From: Bradyrhizobium jicamae | GTDB taxonomy: Bacteria; Pseudomonadota; Alphaproteobacteria; Rhizobiales; Xanthobacteraceae | Direction of reading: 5' to 3' | Assembly: GCF_001440395.1 (NCBI RefSeq) | Contig: NZ_LLXZ01000057.1 | Location: 1-35,913, forward strand | Length of the DNA: 35,913 nt | Part shown: positions 16,841 to 24,916 of the stretch, piece by piece | Layout of the letters: the number at the start of each line of letters is the position of its first letter | How positions within the stretch are numbered: position 1 is the stretch's first letter | The notes under the pieces: generated by a model | Told to the model about the DNA's origin: nothing | Database searches by the model: none | What the model saw: only the letters and a program-made list of their open reading frames with translations | Made by a program: the position numbers and the translations under genes

Positions 16841-17692
16841 ATGGCAGCGACAGCGGAGCAGATTTCGCCCTGGCTCAAGGGACGCTCACTCGCCTCCTTG
16901 AAGGACGAGTTCGACCGCAACGGCTACCTGATCTTCGAACGCGTACTTGCACCCGACCGCGTCGCGGAAATCCGCGCGGCGCTGGCCCCGCACCTGGCGC
17001 GCGATCTGCTCGGCCGCAACGATTTTGAAGGCACCAAAACCAACCGCGTGTATGCCCTGCTGGCGAAATCGCCGGTGTTCGCTGAACTCGTGATCCATCC
17101 GCTCGCCCTGGCTTTTGCCGAGGCCGAGCTCGGCGACAGCTGCCTGCTGTCGGCCATGCTCGCGATCAACCTTCATCCCGGCGAGACGGCGCAGCCCTGG
17201 CACTTCGACGACGGCGGCGTCCAGATACCGCGGCCCCGTCCGGCGCTCGGTATCTCCACGTTCTGGGCAATCGACGATACGACCGAGCAAAATGGCGCCA
17301 CCGAAATCATTCCGGGAAGTCATCTCTGGGACGGACAGTATATCGAGGGCGCGGTGAAACCTGCACACTTCACCAACGAAGCCGCGCACGATGAAGGCGA
17401 TCGAACGGACGCCATCAAGCTGATCATGCCGTCCGGATCGCTGGCGATTACCAAGGGAACACTGTGGCATCGCGGCGGCGCCAATCGATCCGACCGGCCG
17501 CGCCTAATCGTTACCCCGCAATACTGCGCGGGCTGGGTGCGGCAGCTCGAGAACATGGCACTCGCCGTCCCCGCCGACCTCGTGAGCCAATTGCCGGAAC
17601 GCGCGCGCGAACTGATCGGCTACTCGATCCATCCGCCGTTCATGGGTTATGTCGACGGCGTTCATCCAAGGCGCCTGCTGCGGACGCATTGA
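16841..17692 (+). CDS. Phytanoyl-CoA dioxygenase (PhyH) family 2-oxoglutarate/Fe(II) oxygenase
   Basis: The 283-residue protein is a double-stranded beta-helix oxygenase of the PhyH family. The iron triad is H121, D123 (PWHFDD) and H210 (LWHRGG). R221 in NRSDRPR is the probable 2-oxoglutarate anchor. EQNGATEIIPGSHLW at 149-163 is a family hallmark. Such enzymes hydroxylate a carbon next to an activated group using O2, Fe(II) and 2-oxoglutarate. AAGGGAGA is just upstream of the ATG. With the nearby monooxygenase-esterase fusion it suggests oxidation of a hydrophobic compound; that is inference. Confidence 0.9.
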   Translation: MAATAEQISPWLKGRSLASLKDEFDRNGYLIFERVLAPDRVAEIRAALAPHLARDLLGRNDFEGTKTNRVYALLAKSPVFAELVIHPLALAFAEAELGDSCLLSAMLAINLHPGETAQPWHFDDGGVQIPRPRPALGISTFWAIDDTTEQNGATEIIPGSHLWDGQYIEGAVKPAHFTNEAAHDEGDRTDAIKLIMPSGSLAITKGTLWHRGGANRSDRPRLIVTPQYCAGWVRQLENMALAVPADLVSQLPERARELIGYSIHPPFMGYVDGVHPRRLLRTH

Positions 17693-18047
17693 CGGATACC
17701 AGGCGCAGCGCCTGAACGGGGGGATCACCTCCACACGAGGCCTTCGCAGGGAACGCATCGAGCACGATGCGCTCACCCTCCTTCTTCGTGACCACTGAAC
17801 CGGTTTGTGAAGTGCTTCACTGACAGATACACGCTGCTCCGGCAAAGTAGCAAACCGAAGGCATCGCACGTCGGAGTGTATCTCCGTGCTGACATTGATT
17901 GCAGGCTACCGAATTTTTTACTGGCGACACCACGGTTTGCAGCGACACGCAGCGCAACCGATCGACCAACTGCCATACGCATCTTTTGAAAGCAGAGACG
18001 ACGACTGTCATTGCAACTGATTCATTTGAAGCGGCGGAGCCACAACG
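17693..18047. other. 355-bp non-coding leader region before the PLD-like gene
   Basis: No convincing gene is present. Visible are a short hairpin CAGGCG-CAG-CGCCTG (17700-17714) just after the PhyH stop, a palindrome GTGAAGTGCTTCAC (17807-17820) and a long-range inverted repeat (17825-17883). The composition is more A/T-rich than the flanking genes. The promoter of the PLD-like gene should be here, but no clear -35/-10 pair stood out. Confidence 0.5.
17825..17883. repeat. Inverted repeat AGATACAC / GTGTATCT in the leader of the PLD-protease cluster
   Basis: AGATACAC (17825-17832) is complementary to GTGTATCT (17876-17883). Inside it CTCCG (17837-17841) can pair with CGGAG (17872-17876), giving an interrupted stem. 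A perfect palindrome GTGAAGTGCTTCAC lies just upstream at 17807-17820. It may be an operator pair or an RNA leader structure; its function is not known. Confidence 0.4.
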
Positions 18048-19646
18048 ATGCGCTTCCTCGATCAACAGACCAAGGACAAGGTGCAGTCCGTAATCGACGC
18101 CAACATGACCCAGTTGGCCGCGGTCGAGGGATTTGTTTCCGCTGAACCCGGTTTTCCGATCATCGATGGCGCCGTGCACAAGGAGCCGGCGGTCATCGTC
18201 TACGTGGCCCACAAGAAGCCATCGACCAGCGTGCTGCCGGAAGAGCGCATGCCGCGTCAGCTCGGACCCTATCGCGTCAGCGTCATGCAGGCCGATCCTA
18301 TGCGGCAGGTCATGGCATTGATGAGCGATCAGCCCATCGCCGACAGCGTCGCGGCTTCGGCTACCGGCCTCACCTACAAGCCGATCACCGGAAACCCGAT
18401 CAACGCGAAGTTCAAGGTCAAGAAGCCGCTTCTCTGCCACATCGGTCCTGACGCCGGCTGGCCGGTGCTGCGGCCGTTCCTCGAGGCAACCAAGAAGACG
18501 CTTTCCGTCGCGATGTATGACTTCAATGCCGACTATATCGCCAAGAGCTTCATCGAGACGGTGCGCGACAAGGATCTTCAGGTCGTGCTGACCTGGGACG
18601 ACGGCATGACGGAGCCGGAAACCAAGATCCGCACCAAGCTCAGGAAGTCCCTGAAAGACAATCTCGACGGCTTTATCGTGCGGTGCGGCGCCTCGCGCCG
18701 CTTCGCCAGCGCCTATCACGAGAAGGTCGCGGTCCGCGATTCCAGCGCATTCTGGCTGTCCAGCGGAAACTGGAGCTCGCGCAGCCAGCCGAACATCGAC
18801 CCGATCGGAATCCCTGCCCAGGCGAAGGGAATGTACAGCAAGGGCAACCGGGAATGGCATGTCATCGTCGAGGATGACAAGCTTGCCAAGCTCTTCGAGC
18901 GCTACATCAAGCACGACCGTGACGGCTCGAAGGCGGAAGCGGAGGCCGGCGAGGACGGCGTCGTGCTGGATGCGCAGGCCGCCGCCCGGTTGCCTGATGT
19001 CTTTGTGCCGGTCGAGGCATTGTTCGACGCCGATGACGTCGCGGATACGCCGACGCCGATCGCCCCCGAAATCCTGCCGACCAAGCCCGGCGAGTTCGAG
19101 GTCGCCCCGGTCCTGACGCCCGACAACTACATAGGGCGCATCATGGAACTGATCGACGACGCCAAGCGATCGATCTTCCTGCAGTTCTCCTACATCACCT
19201 TCAGCGACAAGAAGATTGACAAGAAGTTCACCGAAATGCTCGCCAAGCTCGCCGAACTCAGCAATCGCCCGAACTTCGACATGAGAATTATTGTCGGCAG
19301 CAACGGCGCGGCCGACAAGATCAGAAAGCTCGTGGAGTCCGGCTTCAAGGAAACGGTTTTCCGCAGCCAGAGCAGCATTCACAACAAGGGAATTATCGTG
19401 GACGGCGAAATCGTGCTGGTCAGCAGCGCGAACTGGTCCGGTGACGGCGTGCTGCGCAACCGGGATGCCGGACTGATCATCTTCAACAAGGAGATCGCGA
19501 CCTACTACCAGAACGCCTTCATGTTCGACTGGGAGAACCGCGCCAGCGCCTTCATCGAGGATGATCCACCGGTGACGGTGGCCCGCGACGGCGACGAGAC
19601 GCCGCCGGGCATGGTGCGGATGTCATGGCGCGATTACTACGGCTAG
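18048..19646 (+). CDS. Tandem-HKD phospholipase D-like protein
   Basis: The 532-residue protein carries two PLD active-site motifs: H224, K226, D231 (HEKVAVRD) and H445, K447, D452 (HNKGIIVD). Each is followed by a family-like serine/asparagine stretch (WLSSGNWSS and LVSSANWSG). Residues about 1-110 form a separate N-terminal domain with AVIVYVAHKKP and LPEERMPRQLG. It resembles small domains found ahead of some peptidases, which is a weak memory-based match. Residues about 290-350 are an acidic linker between the two halves. No signal peptide is seen, so it may be a cytoplasmic nuclease or phospholipase. It is 117 bp upstream of an astacin-caspase gene set on the same strand. Confidence 0.88.
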   Translation: MRFLDQQTKDKVQSVIDANMTQLAAVEGFVSAEPGFPIIDGAVHKEPAVIVYVAHKKPSTSVLPEERMPRQLGPYRVSVMQADPMRQVMALMSDQPIADSVAASATGLTYKPITGNPINAKFKVKKPLLCHIGPDAGWPVLRPFLEATKKTLSVAMYDFNADYIAKSFIETVRDKDLQVVLTWDDGMTEPETKIRTKLRKSLKDNLDGFIVRCGASRRFASAYHEKVAVRDSSAFWLSSGNWSSRSQPNIDPIGIPAQAKGMYSKGNREWHVIVEDDKLAKLFERYIKHDRDGSKAEAEAGEDGVVLDAQAAARLPDVFVPVEALFDADDVADTPTPIAPEILPTKPGEFEVAPVLTPDNYIGRIMELIDDAKRSIFLQFSYITFSDKKIDKKFTEMLAKLAELSNRPNFDMRIIVGSNGAADKIRKLVESGFKETVFRSQSSIHNKGIIVDGEIVLVSSANWSGDGVLRNRDAGLIIFNKEIATYYQNAFMFDWENRASAFIEDDPPVTVARDGDETPPGMVRMSWRDYYG

Positions 19647-19763
19647 GCGACGTGGCTCCATTAACTGACGGCGTAGCGATTGTAACTCGAACTATCTCGA
19701 TACTGCACCCGCTAGCACATTCGGCGAATTACCGCCTGACCCGTTTCATGATGGGAGACTGTT

Positions 19764-20552
19764 ATGGCTGATGGATTTCTGACAAGCGATACGACCGATA
19801 CGACCTGGATCAAGCCGCTCGACACGGGCTGGAAGGAGGTCACCTACGCCGCGGTCGATGGTCTTGCGGTGTTCGAAGGATGCATCATTCTTGGAACGGT
19901 GGCCGAAGCGCAAGCCGTCAAGAAGTTCGTGGATGACAATCCAGGCATCAAGGAGGAAGGCGTCGAATCCTTCGGCACCGGAATCGTCGGCACCCAGTTC
20001 CGCTGGAAGAACAACACGATTCCCTTCGAGATCGACCCCAATCTGCCGAACCAGCAGCGCGTACTCGACGCGATCAAGCACTGGCAAGACAATACGCCGA
20101 TCAAGTTTGTGAAGCGGAACTCGGCCGATCCCGCTCATCGCGATTTCGTCGTGTTTCGTCCCGGGAGCGGTTGCGCCTCCTCGGTCGGCCGGCGCGGCGG
20201 GCGGCAGGAGATAATCCTGGGCAGCGCCTGCAGCACGGGGAACTGCATTCACGAAATCGGCCACACGGTCGGGCTTTGGCACGAGCAAAGCAGGAAGGAC
20301 CGCAATCAATTTGTGACCGTCAAGCTCGATGCGGTCGTGCCGAATGCCCGCCACAATTTCAATCAGCACATTCAGGACGGCATCGATCTCCTCGCTTACG
20401 ACTATGGCTCGATCATGCATTATCCGCGCAATGCATTCAGCGCGAATGGTGAAGACACGATCATTCCGAAGCAGGCCGGCGTCGAAATCGGGCAGCGCAA
20501 GAAGCTCAGCGCCGGCGACATCGCATCGGTAAAGAAGCTCATCAAGTCGTGA
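19764..20552 (+). CDS. Astacin-family (M12A) zinc metallopeptidase without signal peptide, possible cysteine switch
   Basis: The 262-residue protein has the full astacin zinc signature HEIGHTVGLWHE (H163, E164, H167, H173) and the Met-turn SIMHY (M218, Y220). Residues about 1-72 look like a pro-segment. Where astacins have FxGD, whose Asp blocks the zinc, this protein reads FEGC, so C40 could act as a cysteine switch. Mature-domain landmarks are FRWKNNTIPFEID and GCASSVGRRGGRQEIILGSAC, the latter with a probable C137-C156 pair. C161 sits next to the zinc motif. No secretion signal is visible, which is unusual for the family. It is followed 11 bp later by a caspase-like gene. Latency and activation by cleavage are inferred. 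Confidence 0.9.
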   Translation: MADGFLTSDTTDTTWIKPLDTGWKEVTYAAVDGLAVFEGCIILGTVAEAQAVKKFVDDNPGIKEEGVESFGTGIVGTQFRWKNNTIPFEIDPNLPNQQRVLDAIKHWQDNTPIKFVKRNSADPAHRDFVVFRPGSGCASSVGRRGGRQEIILGSACSTGNCIHEIGHTVGLWHEQSRKDRNQFVTVKLDAVVPNARHNFNQHIQDGIDLLAYDYGSIMHYPRNAFSANGEDTIIPKQAGVEIGQRKKLSAGDIASVKKLIKS

Positions 20553-20563
20553 GGAGATGACCG

Positions 20564-21733
20564 GTGGGGCTGGTTGTCAACAACAATGTCCAGGGCGCCG
20601 GCGTTCATGCACTGATCGTCGGCGTCAGCGACTACCTTAATCTGCCGGACGCCGGCGAGCCGTCCTCCGATGAAACGTGGAAGCTCAACAAGCTCTCCTC
20701 GCCCGCGCTTTCGGCTCTCAAGATCTTCGATTTCATCATGAAGACCGGCCTGCGGTTGCCGTTGAAAACCGTTCGGCTGTTGCTCTCGCCGTCACCGGCC
20801 GAGGTGCAGGTCGAGCCACGGCTTGCCACCGTCACGCCCACCCGCGCCAGCCGGGATGCGTTTTCCAAACTCGCGGTCCAGTGGCGCAAGGACGCCTCGG
20901 TCAACAAGGAAGACATGACGTTCTTCTACTTCGCGGGCCACGGGACGCAGCGCGGATCCGACGATTCCGTACTCATGCTCGATGATTTTCTGACGAGCGA
21001 CGCGCCGCTCAACGAGTGCATCGAAATGCACAATGTGAAAAGCGGCATGGCACCGACAGCAACGCGTCCCGATATTGCTCGGACGCAGTTCTACTTCGTC
21101 GATGCCTGTATGGACCGAAACGCAAAACTGAGAACCTTTCTCAATCCTACGGTTCCGGCGGTGTTCGGAATCGAGCTCAGTGACGCGGACGGACGGGCGG
21201 CGCCGATGGTATTCAGCACCGGCGAGGGCAAGATCGCGCTGGGACGCAACCGCGAACCGAGTCATTTCTGCCAAGCCCTGACGCTGGCCTTCGAGCGCGG
21301 CGCCGAAGAACCGGACGAAGTCACCGGACAGTGGCCGGTGACGGCAACGACGATCAAGAACGCGCTGGATTTCTACTATACAAAGAACAACCTCGGGACG
21401 CTCGTGACTATGGGCAGCCTGGTCGGTTCACCGGTGATCCGGTATCTTGCAGGCCCGCCGGACGTCGATGTAACCGTCGAGGTTCAACCGGACAGCCTGG
21501 GTCTGCCCCGCACCATCGGCGTTCTCGACGAGAACAATGACCCGATTGCCGGATGCAATCCTGGCGCCAAGACGACGTTCAATCTCACCGTCAAGGCGGG
21601 TGTCTATCGAGTGCAGGTCGATTCGGGGCGATTGACGTCAAGCCCGTTTCGTTCGCGGCTCCGGGCTTTCATGAAGCCCACGCTGGTGCCCTGGACGCAC
21701 AATCTGGTACCGCTGCTCAGGCCCCAGAGCTGA
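20564..21733 (+). CDS. Caspase-like (C14/metacaspase-type) cysteine peptidase
   Basis: The 389-residue protein has a caspase-fold domain at about residues 12-290. It begins with HALIVGVSDY. The catalytic dyad is H126 in FYFAGHGTQ and C182 in FYFVDACMDRN, both in canonical caspase contexts. Residues about 300-360 form a beta-rich C-terminal module (VDVTVEVQPD ... AGVYRVQVDSG) that may bind partners. GTG 20564 is chosen because GAGGAGA lies 7 bases upstream. It sits 11 bp after the astacin gene and 19 bp before the next gene, so the three are one operon. Bacterial relatives often act in regulated proteolysis or abortive defence. The substrate here is unknown; the neighbouring metallopeptidase is an obvious candidate. 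Confidence 0.9.
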   Translation: MGLVVNNNVQGAGVHALIVGVSDYLNLPDAGEPSSDETWKLNKLSSPALSALKIFDFIMKTGLRLPLKTVRLLLSPSPAEVQVEPRLATVTPTRASRDAFSKLAVQWRKDASVNKEDMTFFYFAGHGTQRGSDDSVLMLDDFLTSDAPLNECIEMHNVKSGMAPTATRPDIARTQFYFVDACMDRNAKLRTFLNPTVPAVFGIELSDADGRAAPMVFSTGEGKIALGRNREPSHFCQALTLAFERGAEEPDEVTGQWPVTATTIKNALDFYYTKNNLGTLVTMGSLVGSPVIRYLAGPPDVDVTVEVQPDSLGLPRTIGVLDENNDPIAGCNPGAKTTFNLTVKAGVYRVQVDSGRLTSSPFRSRLRAFMKPTLVPWTHNLVPLLRPQS

Positions 21734-21752
21734 GCCGCTCAGGAAAGTTGCC

Positions 21753-22886
21753 ATGGCCGAACCAAAAGCAACGCTCACGTTCAAGCTCGATACGCCGCCG
21801 AACCAAAGGTGGAGCGGAGCGTTGCCGATCGAGGTGCGTGACGAGAAGCTCGTGCTGAGGGCGCGCGGGGTCAGCGACGACACCCTGGAAGTGCCGCCGG
21901 GACGCTACTACGTCACCGCGCTGCTGCCGAACGGCGACCAGTCAACGGTCGACGACGTCGTAATCGTCAGTCCCGGCGAGAACAAGCAGCTCAACATCGC
22001 GCTCTCGGATGTCGCCTTTCCTCCGAACCTCGAAACCACGAACACGATTTCGGATTCGCTTTGGGAGATTTCGCGCCCGGTCACGCAGTATTTCTTCAAG
22101 CAGTCGTTTGCGATTCTTCGCGGCAACTGGCTGGCCGACAGGATCCCCGGCACCGCCTCCCCCATCCCGCTCAAGCGAGAGCCGACGACCCGGTCTAACC
22201 TGGATATCCCGTTTTCGCGCGAGGCGGTCTGGATCGAAATCGAGAGCTCGAAGCAATACAATTACTTCGCGGTGCCGATCGATGAAGGCGGTTCAACGAC
22301 GGTCGAATGGTCTCTGGACCTCAAGACCGACAAGCTCACCCTCAAGCTCGATTTCCACGACGGCGAACTGAACTCGTTGCTCGACTTCGCCGACAACAGC
22401 AAGGCGAACGAGGCGCGGTCGATATCGCGCACGCTGGTTACGCGGCCCGACTACTACGCCACGAAAAAGCAATCCCCGCTTCGCGCAACACTCGGCGCAT
22501 ACGTGCTGATACGCGCCAACCAGCTCGAAGGCCTGGACGAGTGGACCGGCAATCTGGTTGCCTCCTATCCCTGGCTTCCGGACGCGCTCGCGGTTCGCAT
22601 CGAGTATCTGGCGCGCTGCGGCCGGCACCCGGAGGCGCTAAAACTGTTGCTGGATATTCCGAAGTCGGGGGCGCCGCTGTTTCGTTCCGGTATCAGCTAT
22701 CTGGCCGATCGCGCCAAGACCTATGCGAAACTGGCTCCCGAAGGCGAATCCAGCCTGCAAGTCACGGCGACCGACATGGAGAAGCTCAAGCGGATCTCGC
22801 AGGTTTTCGGCGAGCTCGTGATCGCGCTTGATATGACCTTGTCGACATCAGCGCTTCGACGCGTCCCTGCGCTCAAATCCGGGTGA
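21753..22886 (+). CDS. Protein of unknown function in the caspase operon (beta-sandwich N-terminus, helical C-terminus)
   Basis: I do not recognise this 377-residue protein. Residues about 6-90 look like an Ig-like or carrier beta domain (LTFKLDTPP, LEVPPGRYYVTALLPNGD, NKQLNIAL), similar in style to the C-terminal module of the upstream caspase-like protein. Residues about 95-230 are mixed. Residues about 245-345 are helical with a TPR-like flavour (GAYVLIRANQLEGLDEW, YLARCGRHPEALKLLLD, YLADRAKTYAKLA). No signal peptide or membrane segment is seen. It follows the caspase gene by 19 bp and is probably its partner, adaptor or substrate. Its 3' end overlaps the convergent YbaY-like gene by 14 bp. 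Confidence 0.8.
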   Translation: MAEPKATLTFKLDTPPNQRWSGALPIEVRDEKLVLRARGVSDDTLEVPPGRYYVTALLPNGDQSTVDDVVIVSPGENKQLNIALSDVAFPPNLETTNTISDSLWEISRPVTQYFFKQSFAILRGNWLADRIPGTASPIPLKREPTTRSNLDIPFSREAVWIEIESSKQYNYFAVPIDEGGSTTVEWSLDLKTDKLTLKLDFHDGELNSLLDFADNSKANEARSISRTLVTRPDYYATKKQSPLRATLGAYVLIRANQLEGLDEWTGNLVASYPWLPDALAVRIEYLARCGRHPEALKLLLDIPKSGAPLFRSGISYLADRAKTYAKLAPEGESSLQVTATDMEKLKRISQVFGELVIALDMTLSTSALRRVPALKSG

Positions 22887-23214
22887 CCGGCACCGAATTG
22901 CCATCCGTCCGGTCGGCCGTCCAGGGCACGGCGACCGTCGTCAGGAAGTCGCCGGGACCAAGGCGGTCCCCGCCCGTATGCCGGATTTCCGCCGCCAGCA
23001 CATAGCTGTCACGCGAGCGGAAATCCCAGTGTGCTTCCAGATGAAAGGGAATGCGATCCTGCCGTCCGCTGATCCCTTCGATCACGGTCTCCGCGATCCG
23101 CGTCGACACCGCGTCGATCAAGGTCACGTCATCGAGCCCCACGGTCGCGGTCGCGCCGTCGAACGATTGCGGCGACGGCAGCTCAATCCAGCCACGAATC
23201 GAGATCTTGCGCAT
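22873..23214 (-). CDS. YbaY/YscW-type small beta-domain protein
   Basis: The 113-residue protein has the pattern of the YbaY/YscW family: ISIRGWIELPSP, ATATVGLDDVTLID, IAETVIEG, RIPFHLEAHWD, YVLAAEIRHTGGD and a final LTTVAVP. Family members are usually lipoproteins or periplasmic, but here no lipobox or signal is visible. An AGGAAAG site precedes the ATG, which lies 28 bp after the stop of the monooxygenase on the same strand, so both are probably in one transcript. The family match is by eye and moderate; the function is unknown. Confidence 0.7.
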   Translation of the reverse strand: MRKISIRGWIELPSPQSFDGATATVGLDDVTLIDAVSTRIAETVIEGISGRQDRIPFHLEAHWDFRSRDSYVLAAEIRHTGGDRLGPGDFLTTVAVPWTADRTDGNSVPVTRI

Positions 23215-23242
23215 GGGGCTTTCCTGCGAAGCTCAGCACGAT

Positions 23243-24916
23243 CTACCCCGCCTTCGATGCTTGCGGCCGATGTGTGGCCGCAGTCATTGCCTGCGCATCG
23301 AACACGATCCCCTCATATCCCTTCTCGGCAACCTCGGTGATGGCGGCGACGTATTTCGGCGTGCCGCCATTGTAGACGAGGTAGCGCGTCTTGCCGTGCT
23401 CGTGGCCGGGGATGTTGGAATTATAGCCGGTGAACCACGACTTGGCTTTGCGCATCAGCATGATGGCGTACATCTTGGTCACGTGCGCCGTCCAGCGCGC
23501 CTGCGCCTCCGCCGTCGGCTCGGCCCGCGTATGGCCGCGGTGCCACATGTGGGCGAGCAGACCCATGCACCAGCCGACGCCGTTCTCGATGCCGCGCGGA
23601 AAGTTCGTCGACGCCGAACCGCTCTGCGGGCCGGTCGGCATCAGCAAGTTCGGAAAGCCGTGCGCCATCATGCCGAGAAAGGTCGATGGTCCGTCGCGCC
23701 AGTGGTCGGCGAGCTTCACGCCGCCGACGCCCGTGATGTCGATTGCATCGAACGCGCCGGTGATGGCGTCGAAGCCGGTGGAATAGACGATAATGTCGAG
23801 CTCGTAGTCGCGCGCGCTGGTGCGCAGGCCGGTTTCGGTCACCCGCTCGATGGGCGTCTCGCTGATGTCGACCAGATGCACGTTGTCGCGGTTATAGGCC
23901 TCGAAGTAATTGGTCTCCAGCGGCACCCGCTGCACGCCAAAACCGTGATCCCTGGGGATCAGCTTCTCCGCGGTCGCCGGATCCTTCACCCGCCGTCGGA
24001 TACGCTCGGCGATGTAGGCGGAGAACTCGGCATTGGCCGCCTCGTCGGTAAATATCTCTCGAAAGTTGCTCAGCCAGATGCCGAAGCCGGGCTCGTCATA
24101 GAGCTTGTCCCACAGCGCGACGCGCTCCTCGCGGCTGGCTTCGTAGAAGCCGCGCCGATCAGGCTCGTGCTCGAAGCCGCCGGGCGTGCGCCTGCAGGCG
24201 GCGAAGATGTCGTCGTAGCGCGAGCGAATGTCGGCCATCTCGGCGTCCGAGATCGGGCCGTTGTTGAGCGGCGCGCTCCAGTTCGGCCGGCGCTGAAACA
24301 CCGTGAGTTCGCCGACCTTGTCGGCGATCTCGCCGATCACCTGGATCGCGGTGGCACCGGTGCCGATGATGCCGACCTTCTTGCCGGCCAGTTCGACCGG
24401 CTCGTGCGGCCAGTTGAAGGTATGAAACGAACGCCCCTTGAATGCCTCCATGCCCTCCAGCCGCGGCAGCGTCGGTATCGAGAGCAGCCCGACCGCAAGA
24501 ATGAGGAAACGGCAGGAGAGTTCGCGCCCGTCGTCGAGTCTTAGCCGCCAGAGATGGCTGGCCTCGTCGAACACCGCGGCCGTGACCTTGCGGTTGAACC
24601 GCATATATTTGCGCAAGCCGAATTTGTCGGTGACGTAGTTGAGATAGCGCAGATTCTCCGGCTGCGCCGAAAACCGCTCCTTCCAGCGCCACTCGTTGAG
24701 CAATTCTTTCGAGAACGAATAGCCGTAGGTATAGCTCTCGGAATCGAAGCGCGCGCCGGGATAGCGGTTCCAGTACCAGGTCCCGCCGAGATCGGGGGCG
24801 GCGTCGAGTACGAGGGCATCCACCCCGAGGTCGGCCAGCCGCTTGATCTGGTAAATGCCCGAGACGCCGGCGCCAACGACGACGACCTCGTAATGCGGCT
24901 TGATCTCCTCGGTCAT
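23243..24916 (-). CDS. Flavin-containing Baeyer-Villiger-type monooxygenase
   Basis: The 557-residue protein starts at the ATG encoding MTEEIKPHYEVVVVGAGVSG. The frame stays open far upstream, but that extension has no family similarity and would overlap the divergent gene. The FAD Rossmann motif is GAGVSG at 15-20, followed by [15 protein letters not shown] at 44-58. The NADPH motif is GTGATA at 185-190. The Baeyer-Villiger fingerprint is intact: FKGRSFHTFNW at 159-169 with H165. ATG-like STGFD near the C-terminal third is also typical. The enzyme inserts oxygen next to a ketone, giving an ester or lactone. It differs from the fused relative at 12557, which has Phe at the fingerprint His. 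The substrate is unknown. Confidence 0.92.
   Translation of the reverse strand: MTEEIKPHYEVVVVGAGVSGIYQIKRLADLGVDALVLDAAPDLGGTWYWNRYPGARFDSESYTYGYSFSKELLNEWRWKERFSAQPENLRYLNYVTDKFGLRKYMRFNRKVTAAVFDEASHLWRLRLDDGRELSCRFLILAVGLLSIPTLPRLEGMEAFKGRSFHTFNWPHEPVELAGKKVGIIGTGATAIQVIGEIADKVGELTVFQRRPNWSAPLNNGPISDAEMADIRSRYDDIFAACRRTPGGFEHEPDRRGFYEASREERVALWDKLYDEPGFGIWLSNFREIFTDEAANAEFSAYIAERIRRRVKDPATAEKLIPRDHGFGVQRVPLETNYFEAYNRDNVHLVDISETPIERVTETGLRTSARDYELDIIVYSTGFDAITGAFDAIDITGVGGVKLADHWRDGPSTFLGMMAHGFPNLLMPTGPQSGSASTNFPRGIENGVGWCMGLLAHMWHRGHTRAEPTAEAQARWTAHVTKMYAIMLMRKAKSWFTGYNSNIPGHEHGKTRYLVYNGGTPKYVAAITEVAEKGYEGIVFDAQAMTAATHRPQASKAG

Noticed and set aside
17817..19382. Minus-strand open frame (521 codons) opposite the PLD-like gene
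   Set aside because: Antisense shadow; both HKD motifs are on the plus strand.
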